Source of the DNA: Lwoffella lincolnii
GTDB taxonomy: Bacteria > Pseudomonadota > Gammaproteobacteria > Pseudomonadales > Moraxellaceae
Length of the DNA: 64,000 bases
Assembly (NCBI RefSeq): GCF_002014765.1
Contig: NZ_MUYT01000015.1
Location: 38,194 to 102,193 of the forward strand
Direction of reading: 5' to 3'
Shown here: piece after piece, positions 52,426-61,940 of the stretch
Numbering within the stretch: the first letter of the stretch is position 1
Layout of the letters: each line of letters begins with the position of its first letter
Notes under the pieces: generated by a model
Seen by the model: the letters and a program-made list of their open reading frames with translations, nothing else
Database searches by the model: none
What the model was told of the DNA's origin: nothing
Program-made: the position numbers and the translations under genes

Positions 52426-55400
52426 TTACCAGTGAAAACCTGCACCAACTGCTGCCCCTGCATTGCCCTGGGTGTCGGCTGAACCATTGATTTTAAATAT
52501 CCATTGACCATTATCCGACAGCTTAGACAGTCCCACTGCCACCGCACCTTGACCGTTGTAGGTGGCAATGCCCCCTGTAACCATGGATCTGCCAGGAATG
52601 TAGGCTTGTGGCATGGACGCCATCGCCATCGCTGATGAAATCCCTGCATTGGCTTTGTTTTCGTTTTGGTGGATACGATGACCAAGCTCATTGGTTGCAT
52701 TGGCAAGACCTTGGGTGGCTTTGTACAACTGGCTACCATTGACCGCATCGGTACTGGTGGCACTGACCTCACCTGCCGCCACATTTTGGATACGGCGTTC
52801 AGCCCCTGAGGCACCCACGGAGACCGCACCAACTGCCGTTTGTCCAGCAAAGCCTTTGACAGTGCCTGTTGCACCTGCTGTGGTGGTTGCACCTGCTGTA
52901 CCGTCAGATTTTTTGGCTTGTGTGCCTGCTTGTGTGCCTGCACTGATGGCAGAGTTTGAACCTAAGGCAACCGAGTTACTTTCGGTCACGGTGATGTTAT
53001 TCCCCACACCAAAGACATCGGTTTGAGTGGCATCGGTAAACTGGTTGTTATTACCCACACTGTAACTGTTATCAGCCTTAACAGTACTTGGGTCACCGAT
53101 GGCACCAGAGTGCTTACCTGTTACCACATTGCCTGTACCGATGGCGATGGATTGATTGCCTGTGGCTTGTGCTTTATCACCGATGGCAATGGACTGGTTG
53201 CCTGCTTGGGTTTGTCTGCCCACGGCAACGGCGGCTTCACCATTTGCCTTGGCCTGATAACCGACCGCCGCTGAATACCTGCCAGAGGCGCTTGAATCAA
53301 TGCTGTTACGCCCTTGTACCACAGGTTCTTGATTGCCATCGTTGACATGGAAGAAGCGAATGCCTTGCTCGTTCATTCTGTCAATGGCTTCTGCGGGGTT
53401 GTTGGTAATATAGTTAGTTTGGTCTTGGACGTTATAAGTAGTGAGCAGGGCTTTTTTACTGCCATCTTTTTGGGTTTTGACCCAAACATTGTTTAAATCA
53501 CCGTTAGCCTTACCGTCTTTATCCACGCCCACTTGTACGCCACCATTGGCAAGTTTTTCGGTATTGTTATTGCCTTTACCACCAAGTACCGTGCCTGCTT
53601 TGATGGCAGGGCTGTTAGATGATGAGCTTGAGCCTGAATTTGGGTCTTTTTTGATGTCAGCAATGTTCACCTGACCATTGCCAGCGTTGCCACCACCAGA
53701 GTTGCCAAGACCCAACAAGCTGCGTACTTCGTTCAGCTGTTGCATGTTGGCAGCATCGGTGTCTTTTGTGCCTTTGCCCACATTGCTGATGACCTTACCG
53801 CCCATGTCCAGCCCATTGGCACTTAGCACAGGGGTATTTGCTTTTGCTTGACCGTTGCGGTCTACAAAAGACACACCTTTTTCATCAATTTTGGTGCTAC
53901 CTGCGCTAACGCTGTTAAGATCTTTTAGGTCTTTGGCAAGTTTAAACTGTACACCATCTGGCTGTGAGACCACGCCAATGTTTTTGCCGTCGCTAAGGTT
54001 TTTATAATCAGCACCGCCTGTCATGGCAAAGGTGTCGCCCAAATTGACCTGACTGTGTACGCCATCATCTGATTTAAAGGTAAGGGGCGTGCTTGCCACC
54101 TGATGTAAGTCATTGACGGTAACGGCGGCGTTTTTGGTTTTGTTATTGGAAGCGGCTTTTTCAAGTCCTTTGACAAAGGCGTTGTCTTCATTGATGCCTT
54201 GCTTTTTACTGGCATCATTTACTTGCTTTTTGTTAATAACTGACTTGACATTCATTTGAGCCAATGTGCCATCTGGGGTTTGGGCTTGAGCGACCAGTTT
54301 GTCTTTGGCGACTTCTTTGGTTTTATCAGCTGTGCCATCATTTTTGGCTTGATAGTACTTATCATTGGTACTGTCATAGATGACCTTGTTGCCATTATTA
54401 TCAACATAGCCTGATGATTTGTTATGACCTGATAATTTGTTGCCTTGGCTTGCTCCTTTGGCTCTTTGGATATCGCCAGATAAGGTGTTTAGATGAGTAA
54501 CGATATCACTGGCCTTGACAAGCGCATCGCCAGTACCTTGATTACTTAGGGCAAATTTATTAGCACCTGTGCCAGTACTGGTAAGTGTGGTGGTCTTCAC
54601 GCCAAGTTGTTTACTGCCATTAGCACCTGTCAGATTGATGGTTTTATTGTCCACATTGACATCATAAGTGACTGTGCTGGTTTTTTTGCTGTGATCATAA
54701 GTAACGTTGGCGGTGGTGGCGTTGCCATTAGCAAAGTTGATGGTGTCATAAGTTGACACAAAATCTTTGGCGATACCATTACCTTGTAGGTTAAAGCCTG
54801 CATTTAGCACATCACCGATGCTGGCGGCACGGGTTTTGTCTGCATCTTGTGCCAAGCCCTTGATTTCGCTGACATGCCCTGTGTTCGGATTGGTGGCATC
54901 AGTTAGGGTGTGAGTTAGCCCTGTGATGGTGTTTTGACCATTTTTGCTGTCAATCACAATTCCTTTGTTTTGACCTTGACCACCATTACCTACGGTCAAT
55001 TTAGAGCTGGTTAGTCCTTTATTTTGATCAATGCCAAAGGTAACAGTACCATTTTTGTTGGTGGTAATGTTGATGCCATTATCCCCTTTGAGTTTTAAGG
55101 TGTTGACTTTATCTTGACCTACATTTTTACCAACGGTGATTTTATTATCATTGCTGGTTTCGCCTTCTTTTTCTACAGTAAAGGTCTGTAGGGCATTTGC
55201 GACATTGTTTAATGTGCTCTTATCTATATTTTTGAGCTTTTCAGCAATTTCTTTGTTTTGTTTTAGTGCCTCTGGATCTAGACCTTTTATCTGCTCAGCA
55301 ATTTGTTTATGTTGTTTATAGCTGACGGCATCGGTATCATCTGTGCCATCGGCAATGTTGGTAATTTTTTGATTGCCTGCATTGATGCCATTTTTGTCAA

Positions 55401-58400
55401 TGATTACTTTATTGCCACCAGTATGATCACCTACGGTGAGTTTGGAGGTGGTTAAACCTTGGTTTTGGTCAATGCCAACTTTGACTTTACCTGTGGCTTT
55501 ATCACTGCTAATTTTGATGCCATTTTCACCTGTAAAGGTAACTTTGTTAAATTGATTGGTGGCAGCTTTTTCATTTTTGCCAACGGTAAAGTTATTGGCA
55601 TCTGTACCATCACTGACGGTAAAGGTTTGTAGAGCATTGTTTGCTGTGTCTTCAGCTGATTTGGCAGATATGGCGGCGTTTTGGGCTTCCTCCGAAGAGG
55701 CTTTGGCTTCTTCCGCTGCTGTTTTGGCTTCAGCTTTGGCTGCCATACTTTGTGCTATGGCATTATCAGCTTTGCGTTTTGTTGTATCGATAGACTGGTC
55801 AAGTTCATTTAGGTACGTACTTAAGTCTTCAGCGGCAACAAAGCCTTTTTTATCCTCATTCCTAACCTCAAATCTATTCTTGACTTGGGCTCCACCAACG
55901 GAGTTGTTATTGACAGTTAACCTAACAGATTTGACCTTATCTTGTATCAGTTGGTTAACTTGTTTTTTATTGACCGCATCGGTGTCAGCTTGACCATCAG
56001 CAAGCTTAGTGATTTTTTGATTGCCTGCATCAATACCGCTGTCTTTGGTAATTGTGATATCGCCAATTTTAAGTTGTTTTTTATCTAAATGTGGTAAGGT
56101 TTTATCAACCGCACCATCAGAGCCAGCAAAACCAATAGTGTCTTTATTAATGCGAGTACTGCCTACAATTGCTGTACCATTGCCATCAGTAAACTTCACG
56201 CCATCAATGCCATAGTGAGTTTTGGTATTGATGGTTGAGTTGGCTTTCTTGTTAAAGGTTAGACCAGCACCCAATAGTTCAGAGGTATTGTTGCCACTGC
56301 CTGCTGTGATTTTATCGGTGGCAGTTAGGGTTTTGGTGTTAACCGCTTCAAGACCAGTTAAAGTTTTAGCAAGTTTGACGGTTAAGCCATTGGCACTATC
56401 AGCTACGACACCAATATTACCGTCAGTTAGCTTACCAGTGTTAGCCTCACCGCCTTTGACAGTTAAGGTATCCCCCAGTTTTTTAGTAACATTACTGCCT
56501 GTATCCCCTGCAAAGGTCAGCGGTGATTGTGATAGGCTGTATAAGTCTTTAACCGTGGCAGCAGAGTTTTGTTTGTTGGTATATTTATTTGCATTTCCCA
56601 AATCAGTGATAAAGTTTTGTGGTTGTCCGTTGTCAATGGCAGATTTCACCATTTTGATGGTTTGACCACCTGCGTCAATGCCGTCTTTGGTCAGATGTGG
56701 TTTGTTTTCATCAACTTGACCAGCACTATTTGCAAAGCCGATTTTATCTTTGGTGATGCGAGTTGTGCTTTCATTAGTATTTGTCATACCAGCGTTAACA
56801 TTAGCAAATGTAATGCCATCAGTATCCACTTGGATTTGTTCGTTCATCTGCTGATTGCTAACAGACAGGCTGCCATCTTTAAGAGAGGTTTTGCCAACGG
56901 TCAGACCTTTGCTGGTGTCAATACCAACCGTGATTTTTCTGTCAGTGGTATTAGATTTAACGGTGATACCATTGCTGCCTGCCAAGGTCATTTCGCTGTT
57001 GGTGCTGTCTAGCGTGATGCCATTATTGTTAGGTGCTGTATCATCACCAGCTTTAATGGTCAGTGTGCTGGTGGCAGAGCCTCCAGAGCCTCCTTTTGCG
57101 TTTTTGGCGGTATTAATCTCTTTGGCTAAGGCATTTAGGTTATCTTTGATGTCTTTGGCTTTGATAAGCGCATCGTCATCTTTAGAATTAACGCTAAAGT
57201 TAGTCGGCATGTGACCATTGGCATCTGTTTTGGTCAGTGTGGTGGTTTTCACGCTAAGCTGTTTATTACCACTATTATCTGTCAGATTGATGGTTTTATT
57301 GTCCACATTGACATCGTAAGTGACTTTATTGGTGTCTCCAGTATAAGTAACGTTGGCGGTGGTGCCATTGCCATTGACAAAGTCGATGGTGTCGTAAGCT
57401 GACACAAAATCAATTGATCTGCCATTATTTTTTAGGTTAAAGCCTGCGTTTAGCACATCTTTGACACTGGCAGCGTTGGATTTTTCTTGGTCTTTGGTGA
57501 TTGTATTGCCCTGTTCTATGGTGTGTGTAGTGCCTGTATTGATGATATCTATTAGTGTTGATTTTACACCTGTGATGGCTTGATTACCTGCACTGATGCC
57601 ATCTTTGGTGATGGCAGGGGCATTCATGTCTTTATGATTGCCATTTTTGCTTAAAAAGTGAATGCCATTGTCTTTGTCAATGCTTAATTTATTACCATTA
57701 TCATCGGTATTGTTACCTACGGTTAATTTAGGGGTGGTTAGACCATTGCTTTGGTCAATGCCAAAGGTAATCGTGCCGTTTTTATTGGTGGTAACATTGA
57801 TGCCATTCTCACCTTTGAGTTTTAGGGTATTGACATTATTGCCTTGTTTGTCTTTAGCAACGGTGATTTTATTCTCTTCTTCAGTTTCGCCTTCTTTTTC
57901 TACTTTAAAGGTTTGTAAGGCTTTATTTGCTATGTCTTCGACAGCTTGGGCAGATGTGGCGGCTTTTTTGGCTTCCTCCGAAGAGGTTTTGGCCTCTTCC
58001 GCTGCTTGTTCCGCTTGTGCCTTGGCTTCTGCACTTTGTGTTACCGCACCTTGTGCTGTGGTTCTGGTTATATCGATAGATTGGTCAAGTTCATTTAGAT
58101 ACTTGCTTAAGTCTTCAGCGTTAACAAAGCCTTTTTTATCTTGACCTTCAGCTTCAAATCTGGGCTTAGGTATTGACATAGGATCATTGGGATCAGAACT
58201 GGAATTATCGTTGACGGTTAACTTAGTAGATTTGACTTTCTTGTCTATCAGGTCGCCAACCTGTTTTTTATTGACCGCATCGGTATCAGCTTGACCATCA
58301 GCAACCTTAGTGATTTTCTGATTGCCTGCATTGATGCCTGTGTTTGTGATGTGGGCTTTATCTGTATCAAATGTGCCATCAATTTTACTAAAGCCAATGC

Positions 58401-59784
58401 CACTGTTGGTGATGCGCGTTGCTCCATTTTTTGGGGTATTACTGTTATCAGTGAATCTTAATCCATCTGCTCCCAATAGTAGTTTTTCTTCTTGATTAGT
58501 GTTTTTGAGTGTCAAACCACCGTGATTTAGGGTGCTATTCCCCACAGACAGATAGCCATTAGAACCCAGTTTGATGGTGTCACTTAAATCAAATTCAACT
58601 TTTTTATCCGTTCGGGTGATTTTGATGTTTTGATTTTGAGAGGGACCATTACCTGTTTTTTTACCAGCGAAGTCCACTTCGTCGTTGTTGTTGATTGTTT
58701 CTGAGTTACCACCATCGGCTTTGAGTTTCCATGTGCTGCTTTTCTTGGCGATTTCTTCCACCGCTTTTAGCTGTGCTATATTGACCGCATCGGTGTCATC
58801 TTTACCTGCACCGACATTGATGATTTTACGCTTGATACTGCTGCTGCCCACGGACAATGCCCCTGTGGTGGCTTTGTGGTTATCTATCGAACCACCTTGT
58901 GGTACATAGGCATCGGTGCTGTTATTAGAGCTGGTAACTTCAGATCCAGCACCTAGGGCAATGCCTTTGGCTATATCGACTTTGGTGTCTGCACCAAGGG
59001 CTAGGGCATTATCCTGATTAGCCTTTGCACTTGAGCCAACAGCAACTGCAGATTCACCAGAGGCTTTAGAGGTGAGTCCCATTGCCAAAGAAAATGCCCC
59101 TTCAGCCTCTGCTCGTGTGCCAAAGGCATTGGCAAAATCCCCTGATGATTTTGACATGGTACCGACCGCCACACTGGCATGTCCTGTTGCTTGTGTGCGT
59201 TGGTACATTGAGGCGCCATTCATTGAATCTTGAATTTGTTTTAACTCTTTATGTTTGTTGATATAATTCTGGGTAACACTAGTAAGTGTTGAATTATCTT
59301 GTTTGTTCACATATAAATCATCACTACCAATGGCAATCGAAGCATGACCTTGGGCAGTTACATCACCACCGATGGCAATGGATTCTTTACCTTTTGCCTT
59401 AGCACCTGAATTATCGTCTTTTTTTTCACTGCTACCGATGGCGATGGATTGATCACCATCTGCAGTTGAATTTTCTCCAAGAGCGATGGATTTTTGACCA
59501 TTTGCAGACGCACTACCATTTATTGGATACTTGGAATTACTACCTGAGCCCATACCACCAATGGCAATAGCACCAGAACCAGCAGCATAAGCACTGGCAT
59601 TAAACATGGCAGCGATGGAGAGTATGGCAAGTGTTGCAACTCGAGTAAAGGAGACTGTACATAGGTTACCAACCTGCCCTGAAGTGCTGATATCCCCCCC
59701 CCCTGTGTGGGATTTGGCATACTCTGCCACCGCCGTAAACGTACCTGTGGCTTTGTTAAAGACGACTTTATAGATGTGGTTCAT
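52426..59784 (-). CDS. Trimeric autotransporter adhesin (MID/Hag-like)
   Basis: A 2452-residue type Vc autotransporter. It opens with an extended signal peptide (MNHIYKVVFNKATGTFTAVA), typical of this class, followed by a signal sequence ending SAYA. A YadA-like head of AIAIG/SIALG repeats spans about residues 65-290, then alternating stalk and neck modules (DADTDAVN-type, e.g. DGQADTDAVNKKQV), two coiled-coil Ala/Glu segments, a second YadA-like head (AAVGYQAKANGEAAVAVGRQ and on) and a C-terminal 4-strand anchor ending GAAVGAGFHW. AGGAG lies before the ATG. A run of 10 G in codons 28-31 makes the gene a switch candidate. Moraxella MID/Hag, an IgD-binding haemagglutinin, is the nearest named relative by layout; binding target here is unknown. 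Confidence 0.95.
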   Translation of the reverse strand: MNHIYKVVFNKATGTFTAVAEYAKSHTGGGDISTSGQVGNLCTVSFTRVATLAILSIAAMFNASAYAAGSGAIAIGGMGSGSNSKYPINGSASANGQKSIALGENSTADGDQSIAIGSSEKKDDNSGAKAKGKESIAIGGDVTAQGHASIAIGSDDLYVNKQDNSTLTSVTQNYINKHKELKQIQDSMNGASMYQRTQATGHASVAVGTMSKSSGDFANAFGTRAEAEGAFSLAMGLTSKASGESAVAVGSSAKANQDNALALGADTKVDIAKGIALGAGSEVTSSNNSTDAYVPQGGSIDNHKATTGALSVGSSSIKRKIINVGAGKDDTDAVNIAQLKAVEEIAKKSSTWKLKADGGNSETINNNDEVDFAGKKTGNGPSQNQNIKITRTDKKVEFDLSDTIKLGSNGYLSVGNSTLNHGGLTLKNTNQEEKLLLGADGLRFTDNSNTPKNGATRITNSGIGFSKIDGTFDTDKAHITNTGINAGNQKITKVADGQADTDAVNKKQVGDLIDKKVKSTKLTVNDNSSSDPNDPMSIPKPRFEAEGQDKKGFVNAEDLSKYLNELDQSIDITRTTAQGAVTQSAEAKAQAEQAAEEAKTSSEEAKKAATSAQAVEDIANKALQTFKVEKEGETEEENKITVAKDKQGNNVNTLKLKGENGINVTTNKNGTITFGIDQSNGLTTPKLTVGNNTDDNGNKLSIDKDNGIHFLSKNGNHKDMNAPAITKDGISAGNQAITGVKSTLIDIINTGTTHTIEQGNTITKDQEKSNAASVKDVLNAGFNLKNNGRSIDFVSAYDTIDFVNGNGTTANVTYTGDTNKVTYDVNVDNKTINLTDNSGNKQLSVKTTTLTKTDANGHMPTNFSVNSKDDDALIKAKDIKDNLNALAKEINTAKNAKGGSGGSATSTLTIKAGDDTAPNNNGITLDSTNSEMTLAGSNGITVKSNTTDRKITVGIDTSKGLTVGKTSLKDGSLSVSNQQMNEQIQVDTDGITFANVNAGMTNTNESTTRITKDKIGFANSAGQVDENKPHLTKDGIDAGGQTIKMVKSAIDNGQPQNFITDLGNANKYTNKQNSAATVKDLYSLSQSPLTFAGDTGSNVTKKLGDTLTVKGGEANTGKLTDGNIGVVADSANGLTVKLAKTLTGLEAVNTKTLTATDKITAGSGNNTSELLGAGLTFNKKANSTINTKTHYGIDGVKFTDGNGTAIVGSTRINKDTIGFAGSDGAVDKTLPHLDKKQLKIGDITITKDSGIDAGNQKITKLADGQADTDAVNKKQVNQLIQDKVKSVRLTVNNNSVGGAQVKNRFEVRNEDKKGFVAAEDLSTYLNELDQSIDTTKRKADNAIAQSMAAKAEAKTAAEEAKASSEEAQNAAISAKSAEDTANNALQTFTVSDGTDANNFTVGKNEKAATNQFNKVTFTGENGIKISSDKATGKVKVGIDQNQGLTTSKLTVGDHTGGNKVIIDKNGINAGNQKITNIADGTDDTDAVSYKQHKQIAEQIKGLDPEALKQNKEIAEKLKNIDKSTLNNVANALQTFTVEKEGETSNDNKITVGKNVGQDKVNTLKLKGDNGINITTNKNGTVTFGIDQNKGLTSSKLTVGNGGQGQNKGIVIDSKNGQNTITGLTHTLTDATNPNTGHVSEIKGLAQDADKTRAASIGDVLNAGFNLQGNGIAKDFVSTYDTINFANGNATTANVTYDHSKKTSTVTYDVNVDNKTINLTGANGSKQLGVKTTTLTSTGTGANKFALSNQGTGDALVKASDIVTHLNTLSGDIQRAKGASQGNKLSGHNKSSGYVDNNGNKVIYDSTNDKYYQAKNDGTADKTKEVAKDKLVAQAQTPDGTLAQMNVKSVINKKQVNDASKKQGINEDNAFVKGLEKAASNNKTKNAAVTVNDLHQVASTPLTFKSDDGVHSQVNLGDTFAMTGGADYKNLSDGKNIGVVSQPDGVQFKLAKDLKDLNSVSAGSTKIDEKGVSFVDRNGQAKANTPVLSANGLDMGGKVISNVGKGTKDTDAANMQQLNEVRSLLGLGNSGGGNAGNGQVNIADIKKDPNSGSSSSSNSPAIKAGTVLGGKGNNNTEKLANGGVQVGVDKDGKANGDLNNVWVKTQKDGSKKALLTTYNVQDQTNYITNNPAEAIDRMNEQGIRFFHVNDGNQEPVVQGRNSIDSSASGRYSAAVGYQAKANGEAAVAVGRQTQAGNQSIAIGDKAQATGNQSIAIGTGNVVTGKHSGAIGDPSTVKADNSYSVGNNNQFTDATQTDVFGVGNNITVTESNSVALGSNSAISAGTQAGTQAKKSDGTAGATTTAGATGTVKGFAGQTAVGAVSVGASGAERRIQNVAAGEVSATSTDAVNGSQLYKATQGLANATNELGHRIHQNENKANAGISSAMAMASMPQAYIPGRSMVTGGIATYNGQGAVAVGLSKLSDNGQWIFKINGSADTQGNAGAAVGAGFHW
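55330..58340 (-). repeat. Duplicated stalk modules within the adhesin
   Basis: A block at about 57730-58340 (DGQADTDAVNKKQV, coiled coil SSEEAKKAATSAQ, ALQTF, GIDQ) recurs at about 55440-56040, and parts of it a third time from about 54990 to 55390. A further pair, DVLNAGFNLK to VDNKTINLT, lies at about 57260-57460 and 54620-54810. The copies have diverged by substitutions. Confidence 0.85.
59694..59703 (-). repeat. Ten-G homopolymer near the 5' end of the adhesin gene
   Basis: Ten consecutive C on the plus strand. On the coding strand the codons read ACA GGG GGG GGG GAT, so the frame is open at ten G and would be lost with 9 or 11. Confidence 0.97.
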
Positions 59785-60304
59785 AGAGAACTCCTAAATG
59801 GGCATGTTGCTAAGTTCTTAACCCATGTTAAAACAAGATAAAAGGTTGTTTTTGCACATTCATATGTATATATGTACAAATTAGTGGTAAAAAATGCATA
59901 AATCATGCCTTTTTTGGCTTTTTGATGAATAAAAGACGATAAAAGTTGATAAAAACTGACAAAATGCAGAAAACGTGCAGAAATGGTATGACAATTGCCA
60001 GCCAACTACCCATTTGTTTGTCCATCGATGAACATTTATTGACAAAAATTAACAAATAATTCATTCAATTTATTGATTTTATGTTATTATTTCTTACAGT
60101 AAAGTAAAGTAAAGTACAGGATATTGACAAATTATGACCATGTGTCATGCCTTTTTTTTATGAGATGGGCTTGTGGGGACAAAAAATGTCATCATCATGG
60201 CATAAATGTGCCATAATCATCAGCTTTCATATGATGCTCATGCGATGCCATCAAATCAAAACATCACATAAAAAACGTCTGTCAATAAAAGAGTACCGTC
60301 TGTC
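59785..60304. other. Divergent intergenic region between the adhesin and thyA
   Basis: About 520 bases, very AT-rich, holding promoters for both genes. A pentanucleotide repeat (AGTAA three times, 60098-60115) and a run of eight T near 60150 are visible. The near-palindrome TGTATATATGTACA lies at about 59866-59879, 85 bases upstream of the adhesin start. I see no gene. Confidence 0.5.
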
Positions 60305-61159
60305 ATGAAAAAAAACGAACAAGCCTATCTTGACCTTATCCGCCATGTCAAAGACCACGGCACGCCAAAGAGCGACCGCACAGGTGTCGGCACGCTAAGC
60401 CACTTTGGGGCTCAGATGCGTTTTGATTTAAGCGATGGCTTTGCACTGTTGACCAGCAAAAAAGTGCATTTTAAATCGGTGGTCTATGAGTTGTTGTGGT
60501 TTTTACGGGGCGATACCCATGTGCGATATTTGCAAAATCATGGCGTGCGTATTTGGAACGAATGGGCAACCGCTGAGCAGACTGCCAAATTTAACCGAGC
60601 TGAAGGGGATTTGGGCCCCATCTATGGGCATCAATGGCGAAATTATGGGGCAAGTCAAGATGAGCATGGCAACCATCGTCAAGATGGCATCGACCAAATC
60701 ACCGAGGTGATTAATGCCATTCGCCACACGCCAGATTCTCGCCGTTTAATCGTCTCTGGCTGGAATCCTGCCGAAGCCACCCAAGTGGCGTTGCCACCTT
60801 GCCATACGTTGTTTCAATTTTTTGTGGCAAATGGCCGCTTGTCATGTCAGTTATATCAACGCTCAGCAGATTTGTTTTTGGGTGTGCCGTTTAACATCGC
60901 AAGCTATGCCTTGCTGACCCACATGATTGCCCATGTGTGCGATTTAAAGGTGGGTGAATTCATTTGGACAGGGGGTGATTGTCATCTGTATGTCAATCAC
61001 TTAGCACAAGTTGAAGAGCAATTAAGTCGCACGCCTTATGCCCCTCCCACTTTGACGCTTAACCCAAGCGTAACGGATATTTTTGCCTTTGGTTATGATG
61101 ATATTTACCTAACCAATTATCAATGCCACCCTGCCATTAAGGCGGTTGTGGCGGTGTGA
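60305..61159 (+). CDS. thyA: Thymidylate synthase
   Basis: Methylates dUMP to dTMP using methylenetetrahydrofolate. The 284-residue protein has the full pattern: GTPKSDRTGVGTLS, LWFLRGDTHVRYLQ, DLGPIYGHQWRNYG, SRRLIVSGWNP, the catalytic Cys in LPPCHTLFQF and QRSADLFLGVPFNIASYALL. An insertion DEHGNHRQDGID makes it slightly longer than E. coli ThyA (264). folA follows 115 bases downstream, the usual folate pair. The bases just after the stop repeat GTTTGTTGCAT twice. Confidence 0.97.
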   Translation: MKKNEQAYLDLIRHVKDHGTPKSDRTGVGTLSHFGAQMRFDLSDGFALLTSKKVHFKSVVYELLWFLRGDTHVRYLQNHGVRIWNEWATAEQTAKFNRAEGDLGPIYGHQWRNYGASQDEHGNHRQDGIDQITEVINAIRHTPDSRRLIVSGWNPAEATQVALPPCHTLFQFFVANGRLSCQLYQRSADLFLGVPFNIASYALLTHMIAHVCDLKVGEFIWTGGDCHLYVNHLAQVEEQLSRTPYAPPTLTLNPSVTDIFAFGYDDIYLTNYQCHPAIKAVVAV

Positions 61160-61274
61160 TGCGTGTTTGTTGCATGTTTGTTGCATTGTTATCAAGAACT
61201 TGGTTTTGTTTGTTTTAGTGCCATTCAGATGACTGTTTAGATGTTTTTAAAAGACCATTTTTGAGAGACCACCC

Positions 61275-61889
61275 ATGAGTTATGCCAATATCCAAGTTGC
61301 CCAAATTGTCGCCATCAGTCATGACCGCTGTATCGGTAAAGCCAATCAACTGCCATGGCATTTGCCTGCTGATTTAAAGCACTTTAAAGCCATCACAACC
61401 GAAAGCAAAGACAACAGACATGGCAACCAAGATGCCATCAAAGACAGCATCAGCATCAATGACAGCATTAAAGGCATCGTCATCATGGGTCGTAAGACCT
61501 ATGAATCCATTGGCAAGCCATTGCCAAAACGAATGAACTTTATCATCACCAGCCAAATGGATTATGCCAGCAAACACGGCTTGTCTGAGCGAGATGATGT
61601 GTGTGTGGTGCATCATCTTGACCATGCGTTGGCTCAGGCTGCCAGCCTTGCCCATGCCATCAAGCTTAGCACCATTTGGGTCATCGGTGGTGAGAAGATT
61701 TTTGGGCAAGCGATGACAGTGACCGACCGCATTGAGATTACCGAAGTGGATATGACGGTTGATGCTGGCGATGCGTTTTATCCTAAGTTGCCTGATGGGT
61801 TTGTGGCAGTGGCTCACTCTCAATGGCAAACCGACACAGACAGCAATCTTGCCTATCGGTTTGTCCGTTATGAAAAAGATGACGCCTAA
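61275..61889 (+). CDS. folA: Dihydrofolate reductase with active-site-proximal insertion
   Basis: Regenerates tetrahydrofolate for ThyA. The 204-residue protein has QIVAISHDRCIGKANQLPWH, LPADLKHFKAIT, IVIMGRKTYESIGKPLPKR and WVIGGEKIFGQAM. It is longer than usual (about 160) because of a hydrophilic insertion of some 25 residues, TESKDNRHGNQD and on, between the substrate helix and the strand with IMGRKT. The insertion contains a near repeat (KDSISINDSIKG). A convergent M24 peptidase gene ends 51 bases away. Confidence 0.95.
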   Translation: MSYANIQVAQIVAISHDRCIGKANQLPWHLPADLKHFKAITTESKDNRHGNQDAIKDSISINDSIKGIVIMGRKTYESIGKPLPKRMNFIITSQMDYASKHGLSERDDVCVVHHLDHALAQAASLAHAIKLSTIWVIGGEKIFGQAMTVTDRIEITEVDMTVDAGDAFYPKLPDGFVAVAHSQWQTDTDSNLAYRFVRYEKDDA

Positions 61890-61940
61890 AACCTAAAAAG
61901 ACGTCAAACCGCTTTTTTATCAAATTAAAATTTCATGGCA

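Noticed and set aside
55556..56665. Long plus-strand frames inside the adhesin gene
   Set aside because: They are antisense shadows of a repetitive gene with few stop-generating codons on the other strand; no start signals and no recognisable protein.
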